Positions 19,028 through 31,164 of a DNA stretch of 64,000 nt are shown piece after piece; positions within the stretch are counted from its first letter, which is position 1; each line of letters opens with the position of its first letter. The translations under genes and the position numbers were made by a program. The notes beneath the pieces are model-generated. The model was not told where the DNA came from. It saw nothing but the letters and a program-made list of their open reading frames with translations, and made no database searches. The stretch spans positions 186,001 to 250,000 of the forward strand of contig SUVQ01000001.1 of NCBI GenBank assembly GCA_015061905.1, written 5' to 3'. The stretch comes from Verrucomicrobiota bacterium (GTDB lineage Bacteria > Verrucomicrobiota > Verrucomicrobiia > Opitutales > UBA953).

Positions 19028-19063
19028 CAAAAAAACGTTCCCGCGAAATAAATCACGGGAACG
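19028..19063 (-). terminator. Enolase terminator made of an inverted motif pair
   Basis: CGTTCCCG (19036-19043) pairs with CGGGAACG (19056-19063) over a 12-base loop; on the minus strand a run of T follows. It ends the eno transcript. The spacer between it and the eno stop holds the words TTTAAGCTCTAAGCTTT. Confidence 0.8.
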
Positions 19064-19089
19064 CTTTTCTTTAAGCTCTAAGCTTTCAA

Positions 19090-21401
<2,312 letters not shown>

Positions 21402-21478
21402 AATTGGCTTATTATTGCGGGTTCGCGCAGGAACGTAAAGGGAAAACGTTTTGAGAAAGCCGCTTCGGACGAAATAAA

Positions 21479-21506
21479 CGTTCCCGCAACCGAAGTCACG
21501 GGAACG
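21479..21506 (-). terminator. Terminator-like inverted motif pair after the S6/PEP-CTERM gene
   Basis: CGTTCCCG (21479-21486) pairs with CGGGAACG (21499-21506) with a 12-base loop. It lies 30 bases beyond the stop of the minus-strand protease gene. The T-run that follows is short (TTTATTTC), so termination may be partial. Confidence 0.55.
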
Positions 21507-21536
21507 CCGATCGGAGTCAATAATATGTTGCAGAAA

Positions 21537-24500
21537 TTATTTCCTGCGGCGGCGGGAAGCGACAAGCGCAAGCACGCCAAGCCCCGAAAGCAAGGCGAAC
21601 GCGGAAGGCTCGGGAACCGCCGTAATGCAGGTCGGGCAAGCCGCCGCGACAGGATTTTCCACGCGCAGGAATGCGAAATTCGCCATGCGCGGAGCCGCGG
21701 AAAACAGCACCGGCTCATCTGCGGATTCCGTCAACAACGAGGCTCCGCTTTTGCGCACAATTTTAATTTGTTCGCTTGCGGCGAGCTCGACGTTCCCGTC
21801 CTTTATCGTTGTTTTGAGCGTTTCCAAATCCACTTCGGTTTGCTCATCGCTTCCCGTTTTCACGGCGACAAGCGAATCCAAGAGTTTTTCGGAAATTATG
21901 AACTTTGCGCCGGAAGCGAGCGTAACACCGGAAAATCCGTCTACGCTTTCCGCAGATAAACGAATAATTCCGCCTTTGTTGACGTGAACATCGCCGGAGC
22001 CGAGCGCACGCACATCCGTTACAACCAGCGTTCCCGTCGCGACCACGATTTTCCCCGCGAAACCGGAATTGTCTCCGGAAAGCGTGAGCACGCCGTTTCC
22101 GGCTTTCGTCAGGACAACGCCGCTTGCGGAAGAAAGCTTTCCGGAAATGACTCCGTCTTTGAGATGATTCGCGTGAATTTTCGAATTTGCCTCAAAAACG
22201 ATGTCGTTCTCGATTTTCGTTCCCGTGCCGTCAAACGCAAGTTCCCCGCCGGAAATCACGCTGATTTTAGCCTGAGAATTTAAGGTAGACGTGTTCAAAC
22301 GCAGGCGTCCGACGCTTACGCCGGAATCTTTCCCGACTTCAATCGTTCCCGTGAACGCGGAAAGATTAAAGCCGCGCCCGTTCCCGTCGCGCAGCTTCAG
22401 CGCAACCTTTCCGTTGCCGGTTACGCCGGACATGTCGACAGCGTCGTTCGAGGAAACGGCGCGAGTTTCCAGCGTCGCATTTTCCCCGACCGAAATCGAT
22501 TGTTTTCCGTGTGCGCTCATTTTCACGCGTGTTCCGTTGCCGGAAATTTCAAAGAGCCCGTTCGCCGAATTTTCGGGCGAAATTTTAATTCCGCTCCAAT
22601 CATGCGTTCCCGCGACGAAGGAGATTTTCCCCGCGCCGGAAAAATTGACGGAACCGGAATACGTTCTCACCGCGACGTTATTCGCGCCGACGCTCAAGAT
22701 TCCCGAACCGATTTCGATTGAGCCGGAGTTTCCGGAAACGGATTTCACGGAGAAATCGTTTTCGCCGGAGAGCTTTAAATTCCCGCCCGCGATTACCAAA
22801 TCCGCCGCACTCGCGTTGGAATCACTTTCTGCGATTTCCAAAGAGCCCTCGTTAATTTGAAGCGTTCCCGAAGTTACCGTAGCGTTGGCAAGATAAAAAG
22901 TGTTCGCCCCGGTTTTCGTCAGTTTTTTCCCGGCAAGATCGAGCGTAACTCCGCAATAACCGCTACCGATCAACCCGAAATTTCCGCTTCCGCCGATTTC
23001 CGAGTCTGCGGAAAGTTTCAATCCGGTAATTTGGCGATCGTCCGAGCCGACGTCCCCGCCGTTGTTCACGAGCGCGCCGCCGGCGAGTTCCATTTTGTAG
23101 CAATTATCTCCGGTTTTGAGACGCCCGTTAATATCCAGGGTTCCGCCTTTTTTAATAACGGCGGCGTAACGGGAGCCGGCGCCGGTTTCATCGCGAGCAC
23201 CAAGGTTTGCGGTGCTTCCCTCTAAGAGCAAAGTCCCTTCCTCGACAATAATTTGTCCGGTGAAATAAAGATTATTTCTGAAGATACTCAGCGTTCCCGC
23301 GCCTTTTTTTATGAGATTTCCGCTCCCGGAAATTCCACCGGCGAGAGCTGCGTGAGTTGCTTTTCCGCTCGCGGATTCCGTTTCAAAAACGGTGCCCGAG
23401 AAAGAAACGAGATTGATTCCCGTGTTTGAAGGCGAGTCCCAATTTTCGGACGCGACGATGGTTGCGTTCCCGAGGTTGAGAGCCGCGCCGTTTCCGCTCA
23501 TGCCGCCGGAACCGATTTCGAGCCGAACGTAGCCGATATTATAAGTTCCGATATTTTCGAAAATAACGCGGTTTGTTTTAATGGTGCCGCTTCCCGTGAT
23601 TTTGTTATTTTCCATGGAAGCGTTGCGCCCCGTGGCAAATTCTAATCTGTCGGAAAGATTCAGCACGCCGTCCACATGCAAAGTTTTCAAACCCCACGCA
23701 TTGACAAGTGCTTTTGCGTTCACGGTTACATTTTTTTCGACGGAAATATTGCGCGCATAATTGTCGGACGCGTTCGTCGAAATCACGCCGACTTCGTGAA
23801 CGGTTTTTCCGTTCCCGCCGGCGGTTTTGAATTTAAGCGAGCCGCCGTTTCCGTGAAATTCAACGTTTCCGGTTGTTTTCACGTTTCCGGAAAATTCGAG
23901 CGTGCCGCCGTGCACGAAAGTTGTTCCGGAATGACCTGCCGTGGGAGAGCCGAGCACCAGCGTTCCCGCATTCAGCACCAGCGCACCGGTAAATTTGCTA
24001 TTGTCTCCCGCAAGCGTGAACGTCCCCGTAGAGCCGGTGCCGTTGACCGAGATTTTTCCGTTCCCGGAAATATTTCCCGCGTAGGTGGTATTCGCCGTCG
24101 TTCCCGCGCTGTAAGCGACGCGCATTTCCGAGCCCTGATAGAGGTGAACATTGCCTTTCAGCCCGTAAAAATCCGAAATCGCATAGGTGTCTTCAAGCGC
24201 GAGCCCGCCCTCGATGTATTCCTTGCGATGCTTTACGCCTTCGTTCATCACGAGAACGCCGTAGCGCATCACTTCCACGTTCCCCGTCAGGCGCGCATGC
24301 GAACCGAGCGTAAATGTTGCGCCGCCGCCGACCATCACGTTCATTTTCGCATCGGCGTAATGCCAATCGTCCGCGTGCGAGTAACGCTGTGTATTTTTGC
24401 CGCTTGCGGAGCCCAAACCGTGAACGGTATTCGTTCCCGCGAGCTTAACGTTCCCGCTTCTGACGTCTAAACCGCTGCCGGCGTTTTGCAAATGCGTAAA

Positions 24501-26381
24501 CGTGCTGTGGAGTGTCCACGAGGAATTTGTTCCTCCGTCGTAAATAATTTTTAATGACGAATTTGCCGTATCCCGAAATGAGCCCAAGAAGGTTTGGCTT
24601 CCGGTTTCGGAAAATGTCAGCGTTGCCGCGCCCTTGCCGTTTGCGATAAATGCATCTTCCGTCAGGGCGTTAATCGAAAATCCGTCGGCGGGAACGTTCG
24701 TATTTGAGAGTTTCCACGTCATGGAATTTCCGTTCATGTCGAGCGTGCCGCCGCCGTTCCCGAAAGTCAGATCGCGCGCGATTTGCTTTGTGTCTTTGAT
24801 GACAACCGTAGCACCGCCGCTTACGAGCACGTTATACGCGGCGTAGCCGTTGTCGCGTTGCAGGAACGTTTTGCCGCTTCCGCCTACGCTGAGTAGCGCA
24901 TTGGAGTTTCCGTTCCCGCGAATATGCAAATCTCCGGCACCCGTCTTGCGCCATTCGAACATGTGATTTGACGGATTTGTCTGATAAAGGTGAACTATTG
25001 CGCCTTCGTTAACGACGTAGCCGGCGGAATTGAGCAGATTGCTTTCCGAGCCTTCGGATTTGATATTGTAAACGGCGTTTTGCAAATTGCCGCGATTAAA
25101 TTCGACATAGCCGATTCCGAGGTCGACGGTGTCCTCCAAAATAATGTTGTTATTTTCCTGCGTTGCCGTGAAAACGAGATTTTCGTTGAAGAAAAGATCT
25201 TCGTCTTTCTGTTGTAAATACTTCTCGCTATCGTAGGCATACCAGTTTTGCCGGTCTTTTACGTCCGCAAGATTTTTCCATGTGTATTGCCCGCTACGCA
25301 CACCGTTGTATTCGCCCAAAACGTTCCCGGAAGCGGTTGTCGCCTTCCCGTAGTAAATTCTTGTCGAACGCCCGGCGGCATCTTTTTTATTTTCTCCGCT
25401 ATAGGAAACGGCGGTAAGGCGGACTTCGTTGATTCCTTTCATGTCCGGACGCACGTTGAACGATTCCATGATTTCGTGCGACCACGCGACGTTCCCGCGC
25501 GCCTGTCCGTAAGAATTTCCGCCGCCGGATTGCTGTGCGGCAAGATATTCGTAGCGTTTTGTGCTGTCGTTATAAAAGAAAATCGGACTTCCGGAATCGC
25601 CGCCCTGAATCGCGTTCGGGAGCGGGTTTTTGGTGCTTGCGCCGACGCCGTTCCCGAAATTCGGGTTTTGGTGAATGCTGATATTTGTCGTTCCCGCGTG
25701 GGTTTGAGTGTTTACGGCTTCATTGATTCCGCCGACGATATACTGATACGCGCCCAGCATTGCGGTTTTCGATTTTGAAGATTCGTTCCACAGATTCATC
25801 GCTCCCGAGCCGGAGTGGTAAATATGTTTGCCCTTCAAAAGTGCCATATTTGTTTCCTGCGTCAGCGGATTCCACGTCGCGTCCGTTACGATTTTGCTTT
25901 GGCGTTGAAGCATGTAGTCATACGCTCCGCCGTTCGTGTTTTTCGGGAACAGGCGGAAAACCTCCGAACCCCGAATATCAATTGCCGAGTAATTTACCGC
26001 GTGATCCGCACCGATTTCGCGATGCCCGAAAGACGCGTTAATCGAGCCGTTGTGGTGCACCGTCGCCATGATATTCGCTCCGATAACGACCTGCGCACCG
26101 ATATCGTCCGTCGCGGAAAAATTAATCATGCCTTGCGTATTGGAAATTTTCCACGGCGCGGTATTGTCCGTGTAGGAAATCACAATTCCGCCGTCGCGTT
26201 CCCGAATGTGTTTTAAAAGCGCGTTCGCGTTGGTCTCATAACGACCTTTGTTTTGCCCGAAATTCGTATACGTCTGCAAGGCGACGTCGGTGTGCATCGT
26301 CGAAGCATAAGCGTTTTCGCAGAGCGTTGCCGCCGCCAGCAAAGTAAGTGCCGAGCAGGAGATTTTCTTGATATTTTTCAT
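21537..26381 (-). CDS. S6-type serine protease with beta-helical repeats and PEP-CTERM sorting tail
   Basis: The 1614-residue protein starts with a signal peptide (MKNIKKISCSALTLLAAATL, cleavage near AYA-27). Residues 30-330 match the IgA1 protease/SPATE (peptidase S6) domain: His in ATVHHNGSINASFG (H110), Asp in YDYMLQRQSKIVTD (D155) and Ser in IQGGDSGSPIF (S263), with the order and spacing of the catalytic triad. Residues 400-1560 hold glycine-rich strand repeats, such as GSGNLIKKGAGTLSIFRNN and KAGNGVLTLSGDNSGF, typical of autotransporter passengers. Instead of a beta barrel, the C-terminus is PEP-CTERM: VPEPSAFALLSGLGVLALVA then RRRRK. Exosortase cleavage and surface attachment are therefore expected. 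No exosortase is in the window. The substrate is unknown; cleavage of host glycoproteins or self-processing are possible. Confidence 0.9.
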   Translation of the reverse strand: MKNIKKISCSALTLLAAATLCENAYASTMHTDVALQTYTNFGQNKGRYETNANALLKHIRERDGGIVISYTDNTAPWKISNTQGMINFSATDDIGAQVVIGANIMATVHHNGSINASFGHREIGADHAVNYSAIDIRGSEVFRLFPKNTNGGAYDYMLQRQSKIVTDATWNPLTQETNMALLKGKHIYHSGSGAMNLWNESSKSKTAMLGAYQYIVGGINEAVNTQTHAGTTNISIHQNPNFGNGVGASTKNPLPNAIQGGDSGSPIFFYNDSTKRYEYLAAQQSGGGNSYGQARGNVAWSHEIMESFNVRPDMKGINEVRLTAVSYSGENKKDAAGRSTRIYYGKATTASGNVLGEYNGVRSGQYTWKNLADVKDRQNWYAYDSEKYLQQKDEDLFFNENLVFTATQENNNIILEDTVDLGIGYVEFNRGNLQNAVYNIKSEGSESNLLNSAGYVVNEGAIVHLYQTNPSNHMFEWRKTGAGDLHIRGNGNSNALLSVGGSGKTFLQRDNGYAAYNVLVSGGATVVIKDTKQIARDLTFGNGGGTLDMNGNSMTWKLSNTNVPADGFSINALTEDAFIANGKGAATLTFSETGSQTFLGSFRDTANSSLKIIYDGGTNSSWTLHSTFTHLQNAGSGLDVRSGNVKLAGTNTVHGLGSASGKNTQRYSHADDWHYADAKMNVMVGGGATFTLGSHARLTGNVEVMRYGVLVMNEGVKHRKEYIEGGLALEDTYAISDFYGLKGNVHLYQGSEMRVAYSAGTTANTTYAGNISGNGKISVNGTGSTGTFTLAGDNSKFTGALVLNAGTLVLGSPTAGHSGTTFVHGGTLEFSGNVKTTGNVEFHGNGGSLKFKTAGGNGKTVHEVGVISTNASDNYARNISVEKNVTVNAKALVNAWGLKTLHVDGVLNLSDRLEFATGRNASMENNKITGSGTIKTNRVIFENIGTYNIGYVRLEIGSGGMSGNGAALNLGNATIVASENWDSPSNTGINLVSFSGTVFETESASGKATHAALAGGISGSGNLIKKGAGTLSIFRNNLYFTGQIIVEEGTLLLEGSTANLGARDETGAGSRYAAVIKKGGTLDINGRLKTGDNCYKMELAGGALVNNGGDVGSDDRQITGLKLSADSEIGGSGNFGLIGSGYCGVTLDLAGKKLTKTGANTFYLANATVTSGTLQINEGSLEIAESDSNASAADLVIAGGNLKLSGENDFSVKSVSGNSGSIEIGSGILSVGANNVAVRTYSGSVNFSGAGKISFVAGTHDWSGIKISPENSANGLFEISGNGTRVKMSAHGKQSISVGENATLETRAVSSNDAVDMSGVTGNGKVALKLRDGNGRGFNLSAFTGTIEVGKDSGVSVGRLRLNTSTLNSQAKISVISGGELAFDGTGTKIENDIVFEANSKIHANHLKDGVISGKLSSASGVVLTKAGNGVLTLSGDNSGFAGKIVVATGTLVVTDVRALGSGDVHVNKGGIIRLSAESVDGFSGVTLASGAKFIISEKLLDSLVAVKTGSDEQTEVDLETLKTTIKDGNVELAASEQIKIVRKSGASLLTESADEPVLFSAAPRMANFAFLRVENPVAAACPTCITAVPEPSAFALLSGLGVLALVASRRRRK

Positions 26382-26442
26382 GTGTTATTTTTCTGTGTTT
26401 TAAAAAATCTCCACAAAAATGGTAGTATTTTGTTTTTAAGAC

Positions 26443-26484
26443 AAGAAAAATCCTCCTTGCGGGAACGCAAAGAGGATTTTTCTT
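26443..26484 (-). terminator. argC terminator
   Basis: A 13-bp perfect stem, AAGAAAAATCCTC (26443-26455) with GAGGATTTTTCTT (26472-26484), carries an iterated octamer copy in its loop (CTTGCGGGAACGCAAA, itself able to form a small TTGC/GCAA stem). It lies after the argC stop and upstream of the protease gene. Confidence 0.75.
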
Positions 26485-26514
26485 TAAAAACGTTTTCTTT
26501 TTTTCGAAAAAAAC

Positions 26515-27558
26515 TCAAATCAAGCCGGCGGTTTCGGCAAAGCCGAGCGCAAGATTCATCAGCTGAACCGCTTGCCCCGATGCGCCTTTGACAACGTTGT
26601 CGATGCAGGACGTAATAACAAAATTTTTCGTGCGCGGGTCGTAAACGGCGGAAATATCCGCGCGGTTCGTTCCCGTAACATGCGCCGTGTCGGGGAATTT
26701 TCCGCTTTTCAAAATACCGACAAAAGGCTTGCCCGCGTAAGTTTTTTCCCAACACGCGTAAACGTCTTCGATCGACGCGCCGTTCGCGGGAACGATAATC
26801 GTCGTGGAAATTCCGCGTTTCATCGGTGCCAGATGCGGGCAAAACTGCACGACGATCGGCGTTCCCGCCGCAAGCGAAAGTTGTTCTTCGATTTCGGACA
26901 AATGGCGGTGTTTCGGCAAGCCGTAAGCCTTCGCCGATTCGTCGCGCTCGCAATACGCGTAAGCCAAATCCGCTTTCTTCCCCGCTCCGGAAACGCCGGA
27001 ATACGAATTGATGATGCACGTTCCCGCCGCCGGCTTAATAAGCCCGGAGCGTAAAAGCGGAATCAGCGGAATCTGAATACTCGTCGGGTAACAGCCCGGG
27101 CAAGCCACGAGTGCCGCCGTTTTCCAAGCATCGTTTTGCGCAAGCTCCGGAATGACGTAAGGCGTCTTTTTCAAAAGCTCCGTATCCGGATGCGGCTTGC
27201 CGTAGTATTCCTCGTAAATTTCCGGCGAGTTTAAACGAAAATCCGCCGACAAATCGAAAACGCGCTTGCCCGCCGCAACGAGCGGACGCGCATATTCCGC
27301 TGCAACGCCGTGCGGGAGCGCGAGAAACCAAACGTCGATCGGCTCGGCGCAAATCGCCTGCGGATCCGCCTGAATAAACGCCAGCCCGGCGGGAATCATT
27401 TCGCGAAACTGCGGCATCACTTCCGCCAACGGCGTTCCCGCGAGCGAACGCGAACACACACAGGCAAGCTCCGCGTTCGGGTGGCGCGACAAAAGCCGCA
27501 CAAGTTCTTCCCCGGCATAACCGGAAGCACCGACAATTCCGACTTTGATTTTACTCAT
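26515..27558 (-). CDS. argC: N-acetyl-gamma-glutamyl-phosphate reductase
   Basis: ArgC reduces N-acetylglutamyl phosphate to the semialdehyde with NADPH in arginine synthesis. I use the ATG at 27558 (347 residues), which starts at the Rossmann motif (VGIVGASGYAGEELVRLLSR). The active-site cysteine is in ALVACPGCYPTSIQI (near residue 150). VQFCPHLAPMKRGISTTI and NVVKGASGQAVQLMNLALGF complete the family pattern. argJ is in the same window but 8 kb away, so the arginine genes are scattered here. It is followed by its own terminator. Confidence 0.97.
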   Translation of the reverse strand: MSKIKVGIVGASGYAGEELVRLLSRHPNAELACVCSRSLAGTPLAEVMPQFREMIPAGLAFIQADPQAICAEPIDVWFLALPHGVAAEYARPLVAAGKRVFDLSADFRLNSPEIYEEYYGKPHPDTELLKKTPYVIPELAQNDAWKTAALVACPGCYPTSIQIPLIPLLRSGLIKPAAGTCIINSYSGVSGAGKKADLAYAYCERDESAKAYGLPKHRHLSEIEEQLSLAAGTPIVVQFCPHLAPMKRGISTTIIVPANGASIEDVYACWEKTYAGKPFVGILKSGKFPDTAHVTGTNRADISAVYDPRTKNFVITSCIDNVVKGASGQAVQLMNLALGFAETAGLI

Positions 27559-27681
27559 AATAACGTGCCATTTTCGATTTTCCTCACGGGAACGCAAAGT
27601 TTTTTTTCATTTAAAAATCTCATCGAAAAAAATAAAGCTTGCACGCTTTCCGAAAAAAACGTATCGTTGGGTCTTTCTTTA

Positions 27682-27757
27682 GCCACTTTAGCTCAGTTGG
27701 TAGAGCATCTCATTCGTAATGAGAGGGTCGTCAGTTCAAGTCTGACAAGTGGCTCCA
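27682..27757 (+). tRNA. tRNA-Thr (anticodon CGT)
   Basis: The acceptor stem GCCACTT pairs with AAGTGGC; the D arm is TAGCTCAGTTGGTAGAGCA; the anticodon stem is TCTCA/TGAGA with loop TTCGTAA, so the anticodon is CGT (reads ACG). The T arm (GTCAG-TTCAAGT-CTGAC) is intact and CCA is encoded (27755-27757). It is one of few plus-strand genes. ACG is the threonine codon inside the iterated octamer when read as GGA-ACG. Confidence 0.97.
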
Positions 27758-27763
27758 TTTTTT

Positions 27764-27793
27764 AACGCCCGCAAAAACGTCGGGCGTTTTTTT
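27764..27793 (+). terminator. tRNA-Thr terminator
   Basis: AACGCCCG (27764-27771) pairs with CGGGCGTT (27781-27788) around a 9-base loop, followed by TTTTTTTG. It is 6 bases downstream of the tRNA. Confidence 0.85.
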
Positions 27794-27835
27794 GTTTTAG
27801 AAAAAATTTAAGGACTCTAAGTCCGTTAAAGACTT

Positions 27836-27872
27836 AAAAAAAAGCGTTCCCGCACAAAAACGACGGGAACGC
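27836..27872 (-). terminator. purH terminator made of an inverted motif pair
   Basis: GCGTTCCCG (27844-27852) pairs with CGGGAACGC (27864-27872) over an 11-base loop, followed on the minus strand by TTTTTTTTAAGTC. The bases between it and the purH stop are TAAGCTTTAAGCC-type words. Confidence 0.85.
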
Positions 27873-27907
27873 CTCTTTAAGCTTTAAGCCTTAATCTCTA
27901 ATCTCTC

Positions 27908-29452
27908 TTAGTGGCGGAAGTGGCGGTGTCCGGTGAAAATCATCGCCATGCTGCGTGCGTTCGCAGCGTCGATAACTTCCTGGTCGCGCACGGAGCCGCC
28001 CGGCTGAATCGCCGCTGTTGCGCCGGCGTCGGCTGCGGCGAGCAGACCGTCCGCAAACGGGAAGAACGCGTCGCTCGCGATAACGGAACCTTTGAGCGAG
28101 AGCCCGGCTTCGCCCGCCTTCCACACGGCGATGCGGGAAGAATCGACGCGCGACATTTGTCCGGCGCCAATCCCGAGCGTGCGTTCGCAACCCGCGTAAA
28201 CAATCGCGTTGGACTTAACGTGCTTGACGACTTTCCAGCCGAAGAGCATCGCGCGGAGTTCTTCTTCGGTCGGCTGGCGTTCCGTTACGACTTTGTAAAC
28301 GCTCGGATCAATCGCCTTAATATCGCGTTCCTGCACAAGCACGCCGCCGATGGCGTAGCGCACGTCGTAAAGCTTGTCCGCCGAAATCGGCTTCACCTGT
28401 TCCATAAGGCGCAGATTTTTCTTTTTTGCGAAAATTTCGCGTGCTTCCGCCGAGAACGACGGAGCGATGATAACTTCGGAGAAAATGTGCGCGATGCGTT
28501 CGGCGAGGTCTTTGTCGACTTCGCGGTTGGTGACGATGATGCCGCCGAACGGAGCCTGTTTGTCCGTTTCAAAAGCCTGATCCCAAGCTTCGGCGAGCGT
28601 TCCCGCCGTCGCGATGCCGCAGGGATTCGTGTGCTTCAAAATACCGACGGTCGGGCGGTCAAACTCCGCGATGAGATTCGTCGCTCCCGTGATGTCGAGA
28701 ATGTTGTTGAAGCTGAGTTCCTTGCCTTGGAGCTGGTTGAAGAAGCTGTGAAAATCGCCGAAAAGCTTGGCGTTTTGGTGCGGATTTTCGCCATAGCGGA
28801 GTTCCTGCGCGGTTTTCAGATTCAGATTAAACTGACGCGGGAACGCCGGCGCAGTTTCCGGTGTCGGCGTTTGTTTTTCCAAATAATTCGCAATTGCAGC
28901 GTCGTAAGCCGCCGTGCGGGAGAAAACCTTCATTGCGAGTTCGCGGCGGAACGCGGGAAGCGTCGCGGGATCGCCGTCCATAGCTTCGAGCACGCGGGAA
29001 TAGTCCGCGGGATCGGTAACGACGAAAACGCTTTGGTGGTTTTTCGCGGCGGAGCGCAACATCGACGGTCCGCCGATGTCGATATTTTCAATCGCGTCTT
29101 CAAAAGCGCAATCCGGCTTCGCGACGGTGGCTTCAAACGGGTAAAGATTGACGACGACCATGTCGATCATCGGGATTTCGAGCTTCGCCGCCTGTTCCAT
29201 ATGCGCGGGAAGATCGCGGCGGCAGAGCAAGCCGCCGTGCACGCGCGGGTGGAGCGTTTTCACGCGTCCGTCCATGATTTCCGGAAATCCGGTGTGCTCG
29301 CTCACATCGGTAACGGGCAAGCCGCCGTCGCGGAGCATTTTAGCCGTGCCGCCCGTGGAGAGCAGCTTGTAGTTGTGTTTTTCGACGAGGACTTTGGCGA
29401 AATCCAAAAGTCCGGTTTTGTCGCTGACCGACAGGAGCGCAAGTTTCTGCAT
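27908..29452 (-). CDS. purH: Bifunctional AICAR transformylase / IMP cyclohydrolase
   Basis: PurH catalyses the last two steps of IMP synthesis. From the ATG at 29452 it has 514 residues, normal for the family; the frame is open 57 codons further but the extra part is not PurH-like and would overlap prmA. The N-terminal cyclohydrolase domain starts with [19 protein letters not shown] and has [11 protein letters not shown] and [17 protein letters not shown]. The transformylase domain has the catalytic Lys-His in [16 protein letters not shown] (near residue 263), [10 protein letters not shown] and [11 protein letters not shown] near the end. With prmA and purN it forms a minus-strand group. Confidence 0.98.
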   Translation of the reverse strand: MQKLALLSVSDKTGLLDFAKVLVEKHNYKLLSTGGTAKMLRDGGLPVTDVSEHTGFPEIMDGRVKTLHPRVHGGLLCRRDLPAHMEQAAKLEIPMIDMVVVNLYPFEATVAKPDCAFEDAIENIDIGGPSMLRSAAKNHQSVFVVTDPADYSRVLEAMDGDPATLPAFRRELAMKVFSRTAAYDAAIANYLEKQTPTPETAPAFPRQFNLNLKTAQELRYGENPHQNAKLFGDFHSFFNQLQGKELSFNNILDITGATNLIAEFDRPTVGILKHTNPCGIATAGTLAEAWDQAFETDKQAPFGGIIVTNREVDKDLAERIAHIFSEVIIAPSFSAEAREIFAKKKNLRLMEQVKPISADKLYDVRYAIGGVLVQERDIKAIDPSVYKVVTERQPTEEELRAMLFGWKVVKHVKSNAIVYAGCERTLGIGAGQMSRVDSSRIAVWKAGEAGLSLKGSVIASDAFFPFADGLLAAADAGATAAIQPGGSVRDQEVIDAANARSMAMIFTGHRHFRH

Positions 29453-29550
29453 AGTGCGTGCATTTAAAACTTTTTCCCGCGGGAACGCAAGCGAGCGAAA
29501 AAAACCAAAGACGCACGTTCCCGTCGCAAACCGCGAATAAACCGAAAAAT

Positions 29551-30444
29551 TTATTCGCGGAAAAGCGCGACGTCCGACCACTCGCCCATCACGCGCCCTT
29601 CGACGCGGACGTTTCCGCCCCACGCCGCACGCGCCTTCGCCTCAAAAACGCGCATCACGGTCGCCTGCTCGCTCGCAAGAATCCCGCTAAGCGCAAGCAT
29701 TCCGCCTTTGTTAACCGCCGCGAGCAAATTGTCCGCATAAATGCAGAGCACGTCGCTGATGATATTGGCGAGAACGACATCGGAGGCGCCCGCCTTGAGC
29801 AAGCCGGTTTCCAAGCCGTCGTGCGTGAACACAACCGCGCCGTCGGGCAACGCGTTCTTGGCTCGGTTTTCAACGGAAACCTCCACGGCTTCGGGGTCGC
29901 GGTCAAAACCGTAAACTTTTTTACAGCCGAGCTGAGCGGCGGAAATTGCGAGAATTCCGGAGCCGCATCCGGCATCGATGACGGACGTTCCCGCAACGGC
30001 GTTCGCGCCGCGTTTTACGAGAAAATCCACGAGGCGTTGCCCGCAAAGACGCGTCGTCGGGTGATCGCCCGTTCCGAACGCAAGCCCGGCGTCGAAATAA
30101 ACGACGGCGGCTCCGGCGGGAACATCGTATTCGGCGCGCCTCCACTCCGGCACCCAATGCAGGCGTCCGTAGCTCCACGGATGAAGATTTGCTTTGTAGG
30201 CTTCTTTCCAATCACGATCTTCAAGCGTTCCGACAACCGGGCGCTCCGGCAACATTTTAAACGCCTTTCTCAAATCCGCCCAAGCGTCAAGCGCTTCCGC
30301 CTCGCTGTCAAAATATCCCATGAGCACGTGAGGTTGCCCGGCTTTTTCATGAAAAATCAGCCACGGGGAACGCACCAGTTCGCAGAAAAAATCTTCGAGC
30401 GGCTGGGACAACGAACCGTCAATTTCGCAACGTGTTTCGATCAT
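29551..30444 (-). CDS. prmA: Ribosomal protein L11 methyltransferase
   Basis: PrmA trimethylates lysines and the N-terminus of ribosomal protein L11 using S-adenosylmethionine. The 297-residue protein has a variable N-terminal substrate domain, then FDAGLAFGTGDHPTTRLCGQ (near residue 125), the SAM-binding motif IDAGCGSGILAISAAQLG (near 155) and the VVLANIISDVLC segment with an NI version of the usual NPP/NIL loop. Family assignment is clear. It lies between purN and purH and does not belong to their pathway. The spacer to purN is 33 bases of AAATTAAAGG-type low-complexity words. Confidence 0.92.
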   Translation of the reverse strand: MIETRCEIDGSLSQPLEDFFCELVRSPWLIFHEKAGQPHVLMGYFDSEAEALDAWADLRKAFKMLPERPVVGTLEDRDWKEAYKANLHPWSYGRLHWVPEWRRAEYDVPAGAAVVYFDAGLAFGTGDHPTTRLCGQRLVDFLVKRGANAVAGTSVIDAGCGSGILAISAAQLGCKKVYGFDRDPEAVEVSVENRAKNALPDGAVVFTHDGLETGLLKAGASDVVLANIISDVLCIYADNLLAAVNKGGMLALSGILASEQATVMRVFEAKARAAWGGNVRVEGRVMGEWSDVALFRE

Positions 30445-30477
30445 TTTTGAAAAATTAAAGGTGAGAGAAATAAAGGC

Positions 30478-31062
30478 TTAAAGAGAAACTTCGCCGAGAG
30501 AAATCCGCCGAATCACATCCGGCAAAATCTTGTGTTCCTCCGCATGGATTTTTTGAGCAAAAGTTTCCTGCGTATCCGTTTTTTCACGACGCACAACCGC
30601 CTGATCAATAATCGCTCCGCGATCAAGCTCCGCATTTACGAAATGCACCGTGCACCCGCTGACAGCCACGCCGTAACGCCACGCCTGCCCGATACCGTCC
30701 AAGCCCTGAAAAGACGGCAACAACGACGGATGCAAATTGATAATGCGATTCGGGAACGCTTCCAAAAGCGGAGCCTTCAAAACCCGCATAAATCCTGCAA
30801 GCACAACCCATTCCGCGCCGGAATCTTTAATCGCCTGCGCCCATGCCGCCTCGCGTTCCGGAGAAAATTTTGTCTTAAACGGTCCCGGATCCAACTGCAC
30901 GGCGGGAACGCCGTAAGTCTTCCCGTGCTCAAGAATTTTTGCCCCGGGAATATCACAAAAAATCGCTACGGGCTCGGCATTTCCGAGCGTTCCCGCACGA
31001 TAAGCCTTCAAAATGGCTTCCGCGTTGCTTCCGGTTCCGGATCCGAGTATCGCAAATTTCAT
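30478..31062 (-). CDS. purN: Phosphoribosylglycinamide formyltransferase
   Basis: PurN adds a formyl group from 10-formyltetrahydrofolate to GAR, the third step of purine synthesis. I take the ATG at 31062 (194 residues), giving the family start MKFAILGSGTGSNAEAIL. Catalytic residues are seen in RIINLHPSLLPSFQGLDGIG (Asn and His, near residue 103) and the Asp in VNAELDRGAIIDQAVV (near 143). Length is normal. Just upstream is tRNA-Phe and beyond it purF, which suggests a purine cluster interrupted by the tRNA. Confidence 0.96.
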   Translation of the reverse strand: MKFAILGSGTGSNAEAILKAYRAGTLGNAEPVAIFCDIPGAKILEHGKTYGVPAVQLDPGPFKTKFSPEREAAWAQAIKDSGAEWVVLAGFMRVLKAPLLEAFPNRIINLHPSLLPSFQGLDGIGQAWRYGVAVSGCTVHFVNAELDRGAIIDQAVVRREKTDTQETFAQKIHAEEHKILPDVIRRISLGEVSL

Positions 31063-31164
31063 AGCCGAAAACGCTACGCCGCTTCCGACACGAAAGCGAG
31101 CGGGAAAATACAAAAAAAAATCGCCCTCGGCAAAACACTGCGACGGACGATGCGGACAAAAAAA

